Shown here piece after piece: positions 52,266-61,022 of a DNA stretch of 64,000 nt. The notes beneath the pieces were generated by a model. It made no database searches. It had not been told where the DNA came from and worked only from the letters and a program-made list of their open reading frames with translations. Within the stretch, counting starts at the first letter, position 1, and every line of letters starts with the position of its first letter. The DNA is from Actinomycetota bacterium (GTDB taxonomy: Bacteria > Actinomycetota > Coriobacteriia > Anaerosomatales > Anaerosomataceae). The position numbers and the translations under genes were made by a program. The DNA is taken from the NCBI GenBank assembly GCA_004348925.1, contig RCMX01000006.1, forward strand, positions 23,339 to 87,338. Direction: 5' to 3'.

Positions 52266-52273
52266 CGGCTCAC

Positions 52274-53425
52274 TTACTTGTTGTGGCACGCCTCGCACAC
52301 GCCGCGGTTGTTGGACCGAAGCAGTGCGTTGCCATCGTCCGGCGGAACGCTTCCGGTACCCGAATCGGGCAGCGGATCGGTCGAGTCGGCGACGTTGGCG
52401 TAGCCGGTCATGACCGCGGAGGAACCGTGGGCCACGTGGCACGTCAGGCAGTCGATCCAGTCGCTGGCGTCCTGCGTCGTAGCGTCCGCAGCCGAATGAG
52501 CAAGCGGCAGCACGTTGTCCGTCACGATCAGCGAACGGGCGCCCAGGTAGTTGCTGAGCGGAACGTTGACCGGGTGACGGTGACGGGTCACAAGGCCGAA
52601 GCCGTCGTTGGCGTCATACACGCTGAAGTTGCCAATGGCACCGGTGTTGTACTGCGTGTGGCAGGAAGCACACCAACCGCTGATACCCTTGGTGACATCG
52701 CCAGCAGGGGCCTTCGCGTACTTGGGATCGGTGTAGTCCGGCGAGTAGCCTGCAACCTGAAGGGCACCGGGCTCGTGAAGCAGCCAGCCGCTCGTCGGGT
52801 AGCCTGCCTCGGTCGAGATGACCCACGGAGTCGGGGTCGGATCGACCGGGTCGATCGTGCCGTCATAACCACCAACGGTCACGCCGTTCACAACGTCCTT
52901 GAGCAGGCGGTAGTTCGACGAACCGTGCACGTCGTGGCACACGGAGCAGCCGATCGTGACCTGCGTACCACCGGTGCTGATGATGCCATCGCGACCGGTG
53001 GCGCCGCCGCCGTAGGCGACCCAAGTGGTGTTGTTGGGATAGTGCTGCGTCGGGAACATCGCCGGGTCGAAGCCACCGCCGTTGAGCGGCTCGCCGAAGG
53101 CGTTGAGAGCGTTGCTGCCCTCGTAGACACCGTCGAACACGTTGGTGTCAGCGCCAAGCATCGCCGTGCCGTGGCACGTGTAGCAGAAGTCATCGATGCT
53201 CGTCGACGTGCCGAGCAGCAGGGCGCTGCCGGTCGTCAGGTCCGTCTTGGTCCACGTGATGCTGCTGGCTGCCGTGTGCGCGCGGTGACAACCGGCGCAG
53301 GCATCCGTGCTCATCGTGTAGCTGCCGTGAACGGAGTAGTTCGCGAATGCGACACCCGGGGTCAGTATGACCGCTGCGGCCACCGCGACCAGCGCGATGA
53401 GAAGAAGACGCTTCCTCACAGCCAT
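52274..53425 (-). CDS. Secreted hexaheme c-type cytochrome of the formate dehydrogenase operon
   Basis: Protein of 383 residues with a signal peptide (KRLLLIALVAVAAAVIL...VAFA) and six CxxCH motifs (CAGCH, CYTCH, CSVCH, CASCH, CLTCH, CEACH), spread widely as in doubled-CxxCH proteins. The first ends up close to the mature N terminus and the last is five residues from the C terminus. Its ATG overlaps the stop of the Fe-S subunit gene (TAATG). It takes the position of the cytochrome b subunit in FDH-N operons, so it is the likely electron acceptor. No membrane anchor is seen in the mature protein. Confidence 0.9.
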   Translation of the reverse strand: MAVRKRLLLIALVAVAAAVILTPGVAFANYSVHGSYTMSTDACAGCHRAHTAASSITWTKTDLTTGSALLLGTSTSIDDFCYTCHGTAMLGADTNVFDGVYEGSNALNAFGEPLNGGGFDPAMFPTQHYPNNTTWVAYGGGATGRDGIISTGGTQVTIGCSVCHDVHGSSNYRLLKDVVNGVTVGGYDGTIDPVDPTPTPWVISTEAGYPTSGWLLHEPGALQVAGYSPDYTDPKYAKAPAGDVTKGISGWCASCHTQYNTGAIGNFSVYDANDGFGLVTRHRHPVNVPLSNYLGARSLIVTDNVLPLAHSAADATTQDASDWIDCLTCHVAHGSSAVMTGYANVADSTDPLPDSGTGSVPPDDGNALLRSNNRGVCEACHNK

Positions 53426-54279
53426 TACACCTCCCCAACTTCATCGGCGATACGCTGACGACGTGCGATGACGGCTACAAGACCGCCTGCCAGCAGTGTA
53501 GGCACAAGCGCTGCCTTTGCGAAAGGTCCGGAGACCAGGCTCGACATGAGCGGAGACACGTGGTCTTCCACGAACGGGTCGGCCTTCGGAGCGATCAGCA
53601 GGAACTTGCGGCTTGCCCAGTACATCGAACCGTCACCCTGGGCCGAGATGAACCCGTTGGAGGCGGAGTTGATGTAGGCGAGGATGTTGGTCTTGGTATC
53701 CCAGTTCATCGCCTTCGCGGGGCAGGTGTACACGCATGAAGGCTGATGCGCCTTCTCGGGCACCGCGGTGACCTCAGCAGTCGTTGCCTTGGTCGGGAGC
53801 GGTGTGCCGTACGATGCGATGAGGCTTTCGCCGATACCGGCGCGACCGTAGCACAGCGTGCACTTCCAGGCCTTGGGCTCGTCGTCAGCATACAGATCGC
53901 TGCCGGCGCCGACCTTCGGATAGCCACCGCGACCGCAGTCGACCTGGCACTGATACGTGCAGACTACGCCGTTGGCGTTGGTGCCGCCGGGCGTGCACTT
54001 CGCAGGATCGATTGCGACTGCGCCGTTCGGCATCTTGTTGATGGCCGCAAACGGGCACCGCTTGGTGCACGGCGGGTTGGTGCAATGCCAGCAGGTGTAC
54101 CGCATGAACGGACCCATGTCGACACGCTTCTGGGACTTGATGATCACCCGCTGATCGGGAGCGGTCTTGTGGATACCCGGGTTCAGCGCCTTCATCTTCC
54201 ACGTACGCTTGCAGCTAACGACACAGCCGTTGCAGCGCATGCACTTATCGACGTCTTGAAGAATCGCCATAGTACTCAT
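53425..54279 (-). CDS. Formate dehydrogenase iron-sulfur subunit (FdnH/NrfC-like)
   Basis: Protein of 284 residues with four ferredoxin-type cluster regions: CMRCNGCVVSCKRTW near the N terminus, CWHCTNPPCTKRCP, a modified CTYQCQVDCGRGGYP, and CTLCYG with CVYTCP. A C-terminal hydrophobic helix (about 255-274) should anchor it, as in FdnH. It has no signal peptide, so it would be carried out with the Tat-exported catalytic subunit. The ATG at 54279 has GGGGG nine bases upstream; a GTG one codon earlier is possible. It lies between the catalytic subunit and the hexaheme cytochrome genes. Confidence 0.9.
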   Translation of the reverse strand: MSTMAILQDVDKCMRCNGCVVSCKRTWKMKALNPGIHKTAPDQRVIIKSQKRVDMGPFMRYTCWHCTNPPCTKRCPFAAINKMPNGAVAIDPAKCTPGGTNANGVVCTYQCQVDCGRGGYPKVGAGSDLYADDEPKAWKCTLCYGRAGIGESLIASYGTPLPTKATTAEVTAVPEKAHQPSCVYTCPAKAMNWDTKTNILAYINSASNGFISAQGDGSMYWASRKFLLIAPKADPFVEDHVSPLMSSLVSGPFAKAALVPTLLAGGLVAVIARRQRIADEVGEV

Positions 54280-54296
54280 CACTCACCACCCCCTTT

Positions 54297-57200
54297 CTAC
54301 GGTGTGACCTTGTCGATTTTGCACAGGCAGGCTTTGTACTCAGGAATCGTGGTGTTCGCATCCCAAGCATCGATGCACAGGTCGTTGGCGCGAGCGCCTA
54401 CGCCGAGACCACGATCGCCCCAGTGCCACGGGATCGCGACGGTACCGGGAGCGACACGCTGATTCGCGAGCGTTCCGACACCCACGCGAGCCTTGAAGCC
54501 CTTGTTCCATGCGCCGGCCGCGAGCGGCCCCGACATGATCGTGCGGTTGTTCTGATCCGTGATGCTGTCGCCACGGGCGGTCGTGATGTTGACGTAGTCG
54601 CCATCCTTGATGCCCTTCGCAAGCGCGTCGACCGAGTTGATCTCGACCCACGGCTCCGGCTCGAGCTCGACGTTCCACGGGTTGTTACGGGTGATCGGGC
54701 CACCCTGGAAGTGCTCGACGCAACGAATCGAGGTGAGCACCAGCGGGAAGTTGGCAGCCGTGCCTCTCGCACTATCGGCGAAGATGAGGCTGCCAGTAAC
54801 CCCGTTCTTGGTGTTGCGACCCCAGGTCGCCACGTAGTTGGGCTTGGTACCGGTACCGTCATACGGCGTCTCGTAGGGCTCTGTGAAGGCCGGGAAGCGC
54901 CCGGGGTGGACGTGGTTCCCGCCAACGCCGGTTCCGGCGTCAGGCATGTCGGAGAGCTGGTTGTACGTACGGTACAGCCACGACCAGTCGGCGAGCGTGT
55001 TGGCGCCAGCGATCGTCCACAGACGTGCAAGGTAGCCAGGAGCCACGAAGACGTCCGCGACATCGCCGGAAAGCTCGCCGTTGTTGTAGAAGATGCGGCG
55101 GTTGAGCAGCCATGCCCAGCCGTAGCGCGGGTACTGCAGGTGCGCACCAGAGTACTTAGCATCGCCCTTGCGGGACTTGGCCTTGTTGGCGATACCCCAC
55201 GTGATGGCCGTTGCCGTCAGCGCACCGCTTGCATCGCGCTCGACCGCCGGCGGCGTGTGATTCTGGATGTACTCGGGGTTGTACGCGCCACCCTGGTTGT
55301 TGTTGTTGCCGGTGGAGTAGATCCACATGGTGCCCTTGTGACCACCAACGAACCCAGCGGCCGCTGCGGGGAACTCCTGGCCTGCAACAGCAGATCCAGC
55401 GGTGCTGTAACCGGCGACCGGAGCACACATCTCCTTGAAGACCTGCTCGGCAACATACTCGCTGCCGACGAGGGTGTTGCCCTCGTAGTCGACGCCGGAG
55501 ACGGCCTCGAAGTCGCCCGTACCGTCCCAACCGTACTTGCCCCAGAGGACGTCGTACGCATCCAGGCCGGCAAGTGCGGTCCCAGCCCACTGAGCGGTGA
55601 TATGGCTGAATGCGCCGCCATCGTTCAGGGCCTTCGCGAAACGATGCAGCAATTCGAGGTCGGACTTGCTGTTGCCCTTGGGAGCACGTGCACGATCGCG
55701 CCACTGGATCCAGCGACCGGAGCTTGTGACCGAACCGGCTTCCTCCACGTGAGAGCATGCGGGGAGCAAGTAGGTCACGCCGTCGGCCTTGCGCTTGCAC
55801 TGTGCGGTCTCGTTGGCGAACATGTCCGTGCACACGAGCAGGTCGAGTGATTCGAGACCCGTGCGTACCGCGCTCTGGTTCGGCTCGGTGACCGCCGGGT
55901 TCTGACCCCAGACCACTGCGGCCCGGATGTTGGGAACCAAGTTGGCGGTCGCCCATGCCGGGTCCATACGACGGAACGACTCGATGTGCGGTACGCCGTT
56001 GCCCTTCGGCCAGCAGTCATACATCTTGTCGAACTCGGCTGACGTGGCAACGGTGCCGCCCAGTGCACGGCTACCGAACCATTCGCGCGTCATGTTGAAG
56101 AAGCCGCGCTGCTGCCAGGCGATGTCCGCCTCGTTGTATGCGCTCTTCGTCGTGGTGCCGAGAACGCGGTTGCCGAACAGCTTGTTGGAGTAGTCGGCAT
56201 ACGTCTGACCGACTGCAGGGTTGCCCGAATACGCAGGGATCAGATCGTACAGGGTGCCCATGTCCGTCGAACCCTGGACGTTATGGATACCACGGAGGGC
56301 GTTGATACCGCCGCCCGCACGACCCATATTGCCCATGAGGGTCTGGATGACAGCATACGACCGAACGTTCTGCGAACCGCTCGTGTACTGCGTGGCGCCC
56401 ATGGCGTACATGATGCACGTCGCACGGTAGCCAGGAGCGGTGAGCGCCTGCGTAGCTGCACCGAAGTCAGAGCTGGAGCACCGGCTGTTGGCGATGAACG
56501 CGTCACGCACCGCCGCGATATCGGCGACCGTGCATCCGCAGATCTCAGAGACCGTCGTAGCGTCGTACTTTGCCACGTGCGTCTTGAGCTTCTGGAAGAC
56601 GCAGTCCGGATCCTCTACGTCGGCCGCGAAGACCGGCATGTTGCTCCAACGATACGCCGTGGTGCCGGTGTTGCTCGTGGTCTTGAGCATGGCGCGCTGA
56701 TAGTCGCCCGTACCCGTATCGACCTTGATGCGAGAGTCGCAGTACTTCGGCCAGCCGGTGGTGATCGGCGCTGCCGACCAGGAAGTGCCACCATCGAACG
56801 AGTACATCGCGCCTGCGAGCTCGGTGCCGCTCAGGGTGATCTGCGTGCCAGCATCATCGATGAACGCGCGGCCGGTGGATGAAGAGTTCGCCGCAGTGCT
56901 GTTGTGCCACGCGAAGAAGTTGATCGACGCGGGCGCCGTCGGATTCGCGTACATCCACGTGATGATGGAGTTCAACACGCCGTTGATGAAGGCGATGTTG
57001 GTTCCGGGGCGGATGCGAACGTAGCGGTCGTGCTTGCGCATGTCGTTCACGTTCGTGGAGTCGTAGCCGCTGTTGATCATGCGGGCGGTACGCGTCTGCC
57101 GCGGGTCGACGACGACGAGCGTGGCATTCCTGCCGCGGCCATTGACGTCGAAACGAGCGGTGTTCACGTGCCCGATCGATGCGGGGTGGTTCTCAGCGGG

Positions 57201-57965
57201 GTTCGCTCCGCAGACGAAGAACATGGTGGAGTTGTCGAGATCCACCCAGTTGTTCGTCATGGCGCCTCGTCCAAATGTGCGGCCAAGACCGGCCACTGTG
57301 GACGAGTGTCATATACGAGCCTGGTGCTCGACCAGGCTGGTGCCGAACTCGGCGATGAGCTTGCGGTAGACGTAGTTCGGCTCGTTGTTCATGTGCGATG
57401 AGCCGAAGAACATGACCGTCTTGGCGTTCGAAGCTGCGGTGGAACCGGGAGTGACAGCGCCAAGCGAGTCGCGAATGGCCTTGAGGCCGGCATGCTTGTT
57501 CGTGGTAGCGGCGTCGCCCTGGACGATCTCGGTCAGAGCATCGTCAAGCGCAATCTCGGTCCACGCCTCGTTGCCAACGCGCTTCCATGCCGTGCCCGTG
57601 AAGTCGAATCCGTCGACGGCCGCGGTATGCTCCGGCACACCGAGACGGCGAACGTTCGTGACCAGCTGATACGAACCGGCACCCTTGGAGCACAGGCCGC
57701 CACGGCTGGTCGGGTTGTTCCAGTCACCATAGACGTCGAGAACGTTTCCGCTCGCGTCCACGTCGACCTTCTGGCCACACTGCGCTGAGCAGTACGGACA
57801 GGTGGTCGTATACGTTGCGGCGACGTCAGCAGCAACCGCGCGAGACGCGGTGAATACCATGTCGGCACCGGTAGCCCCGACAACGGCCGCTGCAGCGCCC
57901 GCCTTCAGGAAGTCTCGCCGTGAAAGCTCGAACTTCCCTTCTGTGTCCTTGTCTTGTATAGCCAT
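54297..57965 (-). CDS. fdnG: Formate dehydrogenase catalytic subunit, selenocysteine-containing (FdnG-like)
   Basis: Mo/W-bis-MGD enzyme of 1222 residues read through an in-frame TGA at 57309-57311 (residue 219). A Tat signal SRRDFLKAG (R16, R17) directs export. Cysteines 56, 59, 63 and 92 bind a [4Fe-4S] cluster. The TGA sits in HQARI-Sec-HSSTVAGL, followed by TFGRGAMTNNWVDL, matching Sec-His of FdnG; downstream are VVVDPRQTRTA and the C-terminal IPWHWGDRG...TIPEYKA block. A hairpin follows the TGA at SECIS distance. Without readthrough it would look like two genes. It is about 200 residues longer than E. coli FdnG. First gene of the operon. Confidence 0.93.
57279..57311 (-). promoter_or_regulatory. 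Bacterial SECIS-like element with UGA selenocysteine codon
   Basis: After the TGA, 12 bases lead to GTGGCC, loop GGTCTT, GGCCGC (57279-57296). The six-pair stem has one G-U. The loop contains GGUCU, and it starts 18 bases after the TGA, as recalled for the SelB-binding hairpin of E. coli fdhF. Confidence 0.8.
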
Positions 57966-58081
57966 ACCTTTCCCTCTCTGTTTCGTGAATCCTTGGTGAT
58001 CCACGATGGTCCGAAGAGACCTCCGGTCCAAACCGACCTGCCTAGCGACACCTCCTTCATGCTCAGGGCCGTCTCGGGGGG

Positions 58082-58131
58082 AAAAAGAAAAACCGGTCTA
58101 CCCACGCGTCAGAACTGCGTGTGTAACCGGT
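58082..58131 (-). terminator. Intrinsic terminator in the formate dehydrogenase leader
   Basis: On the minus strand ACCGGT ... CACGC, loop, GCGTG ... ACCGGT is followed by TTTTTCTTTTT. It ends about 117 bases before the fdnG start, so it can act as an attenuator or as the end of a separate small RNA. Confidence 0.75.
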
Positions 58132-58363
58132 CCTATCAGGCTCTCGCCTCCCTTACCCCAGAGATGACACGCCTCAGGCCCCTTTTGCCGGGGGACCCGT
58201 CGGCGTTGTCTCCTTTCCAAGGGGGGAGGCGTCACCGTTTCCAGTGGCACCCTATCGGCTCAAAGACCGTGGCGTACGGCCACGCTGTAGGTCGGAGAGC
58301 TCGGAGACTAACTGCCTATTCTGTTGCCCTGGGGAAATCTGCCGGGATTCCCGATTCCAGGGA
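58082..58363 (-). ncRNA. Structured leader RNA or small RNA upstream of fdnG, class unknown
   Basis: The 487-base gap 57966-58452 has no convincing gene. Between a palindrome at 58364-58381 and the terminator, the minus strand can fold into several helices: TGACGCCTC (58226-58234) with GAGGC-GT-GTCA (58165-58175), enclosing CCTT-GGA-AAGG and GGTCCCC/GGGGCC hairpins, plus GTGGC/GCCAC near 58270-58285. The sequence GAGCC(T)GATAGG occurs twice (near 58250 and 58135). Terminator plus folded upstream domain is the layout of a riboswitch. A molybdenum-cofactor sensor would suit the gene, but I cannot match it to a known class by eye. Confidence 0.5.
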
Positions 58364-58381
58364 TTGTAACTAGAGTTACAA
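58364..58381. promoter_or_regulatory. TTGTAACT-AG-AGTTACAA palindrome, possible Rex-like operator
   Basis: An 18-base palindrome with TTGT...ACAA ends and the same length as known Rex redox-repressor sites, although the inner bases differ. The minus strand reading contains TACAAT, a 5/6 match to -10, so a protein bound here could block the leader promoter. Confidence 0.45.
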
Positions 58382-58402
58382 ACACTCTCTATCAAGCGTA
58401 CC

Positions 58403-58447
58403 GACACCGTCGTCGGGTGTCAATCTACACATGCCCCATCGAGGGGC
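58403..58447 (-). terminator. Two hairpins after the NHL gene stop
   Basis: GCCCC-ATCGA-GGGGC (58433-58447) and GACACC-7-GGTGTC (58403-58421) lie directly downstream of the NHL gene. Neither is followed by a T-run, so termination may be weak or factor-dependent. Confidence 0.35.
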
Positions 58448-58452
58448 CGCAA

Positions 58453-59967
58453 TCACGCCGATCCGCCGCCGAATGTGTCGAGGAACGTCTTGCGGTCGAA
58501 CACCTCGACGCCCATGGCCCGCGCCGAGCGAGCGAGTCCCTCATCTTCAGTGGCGAGCCTACCCACGCGCTGTGACATCGTGAGCAGAATCGCCGAGGCC
58601 CGGTCGACGCCGCCCTTCTCGATGAGCTCCACGACATCGGACTCGGAGTGAGGCTCCGGCTTGAGCAGATCGCCCAGCGCCACGCCATCGAGCATGCGGC
58701 CCTCGTACTCCGAGAACCCTTCGGCAGGGACGACCCACTTGAAGCGCTTGTCGTTCATGAAGTCCATCTTCTCAGCAAGCGCCATGCCGTCGATGAAGTC
58801 GCTCGTCACGACGATCGAGCGCTTCCGGCGCAGGAACGGCAGGAGAAGCAACAGGAGCGGCGACAGGCAGATCGTCCACTGCATGGGCGTCTTGGGGAGC
58901 TCGGCCGATGGAAGAATGCCGACGGTCGGCCAGCCCCAGACCTGGACCTGATGGTTCTCCCGGTCCGACACGAAGATCCGGCCGCGCTTGTCGAGCGCGA
59001 CGTCACTCGGATACTGGAACTGCCCGAGGCCGACGCCGTTGCCACCGAAGCCCGTGATACGCTTCCCCTTGAGGTCGTAGATGTCGACCGTGTGAGCGAA
59101 CGCGTCCACCACATAGAGACGCTGCTGGTCATCGATGATCATGCCCCGAGGCGTTCCGGACGTGGGGATGAAGTACTTGTATTCGCCTTCGGGCGAGAAG
59201 ACCTGCACCCGGCGGTTGTTGCTGTCCGAGACGAACACGTCGCCATTCTTGGCGATGGCGATACCATTCGGGTAGTAGAAGCCGCCGGGCGACTCCTCCA
59301 TCCGCTTCGTCTGCACGGTCTTGCCCCACCGCAACAGCTCCGTTCCGTTCTGGTCGAACTTGAGGATGCGGTGCTCCTTGTTGATGCCGACGTCGGCCAC
59401 GTACACGTCACCCTCGGCATCGAAAGCGACCGCGATGGGCGCCCAATTCGCCGGGGCGTCGCCCTCGGGCTCGAACTTGCGCAGGAAGGTGCCGTTGCGA
59501 TCGAAGATGAAGATGCCACGGAGCATGCGGTCGGTGACCCAGACCTGGCCCTTGGCATCCACTGCAACGCGACCCGGCTGGGCGAGCGACGTCGCGTCAC
59601 CGCTGGCGATCGCGCCGAACGAGAAGTTGTACGAGCCGTCGACGTCGTAGCACCGAACCAGCTCGTTCTTGTTGTCGACGACGTATACGAGGTCGGAACG
59701 GGTGACCGCTACTCCGATCGGCTGCGTGAGCGCGTTGGGACCCTCGGGCCCGGCAATCGAGTACAGGTACTCCGGGGGCGTGATGGTCTCGCGGCCGCTG
59801 CCGATGAACGGGACGACGATCCTACCATTCTGCAGGTAGTTGAACGTCGACCACACAAGCAGGAGCAGCAAGAGGACAAGCAGCACGATCGCCACGATCT
59901 TCTTGATGCGCCCACGGCGCTCACGCTCGGCGAGGAAGTTCGAGAGTTTGCGGTTTGATTCGGTCAC
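58453..59967 (-). CDS. NHL-repeat membrane protein with a PIN-like C-terminal domain
   Basis: Protein of 504 residues: basic N terminus, transmembrane helix (IVAIVLLVLLLLLLVWSTF, about 24-42), NHL propeller (about 70-345; YYPNGIAIAKNGDVFVSDSN, YPSDVALDKRGRIFVSDREN), second helix (WTICLSPLLLLLLPFL, about 363-378), and a C-terminal domain of about 120 residues. That domain starts SIVVTSDFIDGMAL and ends RLATEDEGLARSARAMGVEV, the strand pattern of PIN-like folds. With two helices, the propeller would be outside and the PIN-like part inside. The start is GTG 59967. Paralogous to 48755-49954. Confidence 0.75.
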   Translation of the reverse strand: MTESNRKLSNFLAERERRGRIKKIVAIVLLVLLLLLLVWSTFNYLQNGRIVVPFIGSGRETITPPEYLYSIAGPEGPNALTQPIGVAVTRSDLVYVVDNKNELVRCYDVDGSYNFSFGAIASGDATSLAQPGRVAVDAKGQVWVTDRMLRGIFIFDRNGTFLRKFEPEGDAPANWAPIAVAFDAEGDVYVADVGINKEHRILKFDQNGTELLRWGKTVQTKRMEESPGGFYYPNGIAIAKNGDVFVSDSNNRRVQVFSPEGEYKYFIPTSGTPRGMIIDDQQRLYVVDAFAHTVDIYDLKGKRITGFGGNGVGLGQFQYPSDVALDKRGRIFVSDRENHQVQVWGWPTVGILPSAELPKTPMQWTICLSPLLLLLLPFLRRKRSIVVTSDFIDGMALAEKMDFMNDKRFKWVVPAEGFSEYEGRMLDGVALGDLLKPEPHSESDVVELIEKGGVDRASAILLTMSQRVGRLATEDEGLARSARAMGVEVFDRKTFLDTFGGGSA

Positions 59968-59998
59968 GCTTCACGCTCCGTGTTCATCGCGAAATCGG

Positions 59999-60997
59999 TT
60001 ACTTGCCGAGCCGCGCGAGCGCCTCGGTGGCTTCGGGGTCCTGCGGCACCAGCTGAAGCACTCGCTCGTAGGCTGCGACGGCCTCGTCCTTGGTGCCGAC
60101 ATCCTCCAGCAGCACGGCAACGAGCCGGGCAGCTTCCACGCTCGACGGATCGAGTGCGATCGCGATGCGAGCCTCGATGAGAGCGGCCTTCGCATCGGTC
60201 GTCTTCAGCGACTTCGCTTTGTCCAGGTACGGCTGCATCGGTCCGAACTTCTCAAGCTCCTTCATCGGCTCTGCGCGACCGGGCGCGTTGTCCGCCGAGC
60301 GCCTGAACAGCTCGGCAGCGCCAGCCCGGTCTCCGTCGGCCAGGAGCAGAAGTCCCATGTCGTAGTTCGCCTCGGCCATGGTGGGCACGAACGCGAGCGC
60401 GGTCTCGAGCTCTTTGCGCTGGTTCGCGCTGGAATCGAGCTCCCGATACGCGACAGAGAGCGCGTAGTGGGTGTCAGCATCGTCGCGCTTCATGCGAAGC
60501 GCCTCTTTGAGGTAGAGCACCGCGTCCTCGTACTCCTTGAGCGAGATGAGCGTCACCCCGCGGTAGTAGTAGGCTCGCTCGAGGCGCTGGTCCTGATTCG
60601 AGAACTGCGCGGACTTGAGGCTGTCTACAAGCCGCTGCCAGTACCCCTCGGCTGTGCGCCATTCCTCGCGCTTCATCGCGATGAGTCCGAGCCCCTCAAG
60701 CGCCGCAGCGTTGTCCTTCTCGATCTTGAGCGCGTTCTGGAACTGCTCGACCGAGTCATCAAGCCTGCCAGCCGAGGCGAGCGCCTGCGCCAGGAGCACG
60801 CGCGCGTTCGCGTCGCGCGGCGACTTCTTGACCTGCTCCACGAGCGTTTGGATGGCGCGTCCGGTCACGGAGTTCTGCTCGACGCTGCGCTGCGTCGACC
60901 AGACCGTGTAGCCGAGATAAACCAGCGCGACCACGACGAGCAGTCCGACTACCTTGACTGCGATGTCGAGCGCATGTGTGTTCAGGCGTAGCTTCAC
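59999..60997 (-). CDS. TPR-repeat membrane-anchored protein
   Basis: Protein of 332 residues with one N-terminal transmembrane helix ([22 protein letters not shown], about 11-32) followed by tandem tetratricopeptide repeats through to the C terminus (for example [40 protein letters not shown]). The GTG at 60997 is chosen because it lies after the upstream cytochrome stop with TGGAG before it; longer readings overlap that gene. Such proteins scaffold complexes; NrfG and CcmI use TPRs to bind apocytochromes, so a role in cytochrome assembly is possible here. Confidence 0.75.
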   Translation of the reverse strand: MKLRLNTHALDIAVKVVGLLVVVALVYLGYTVWSTQRSVEQNSVTGRAIQTLVEQVKKSPRDANARVLLAQALASAGRLDDSVEQFQNALKIEKDNAAALEGLGLIAMKREEWRTAEGYWQRLVDSLKSAQFSNQDQRLERAYYYRGVTLISLKEYEDAVLYLKEALRMKRDDADTHYALSVAYRELDSSANQRKELETALAFVPTMAEANYDMGLLLLADGDRAGAAELFRRSADNAPGRAEPMKELEKFGPMQPYLDKAKSLKTTDAKAALIEARIAIALDPSSVEAARLVAVLLEDVGTKDEAVAAYERVLQLVPQDPEATEALARLGK

Positions 60998-61022
60998 TCG
61001 GGCGTCACTCCATTTGTCCGGA

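Noticed and set aside
54297-58031. Formate dehydrogenase region as two separate genes or a frameshifted pseudogene
   Set aside because: Both parts are in one frame, only a TGA separates them, and family motifs continue across it. The selenocysteine context and SECIS-like hairpin explain it better.
58021-58105. Small reading frame in the leader terminator region
   Set aside because: It lies across the terminator, shows no family features, and the bases are better explained as RNA structure.
57966-58452. Cobalamin, SAM, c-di-GMP, RNase P or tmRNA identity for the structured leader
   Set aside because: Short resemblances such as GCCACTGG and GGAAACGGTGACGC were seen, but the required conserved boxes and pairings for each class are missing.
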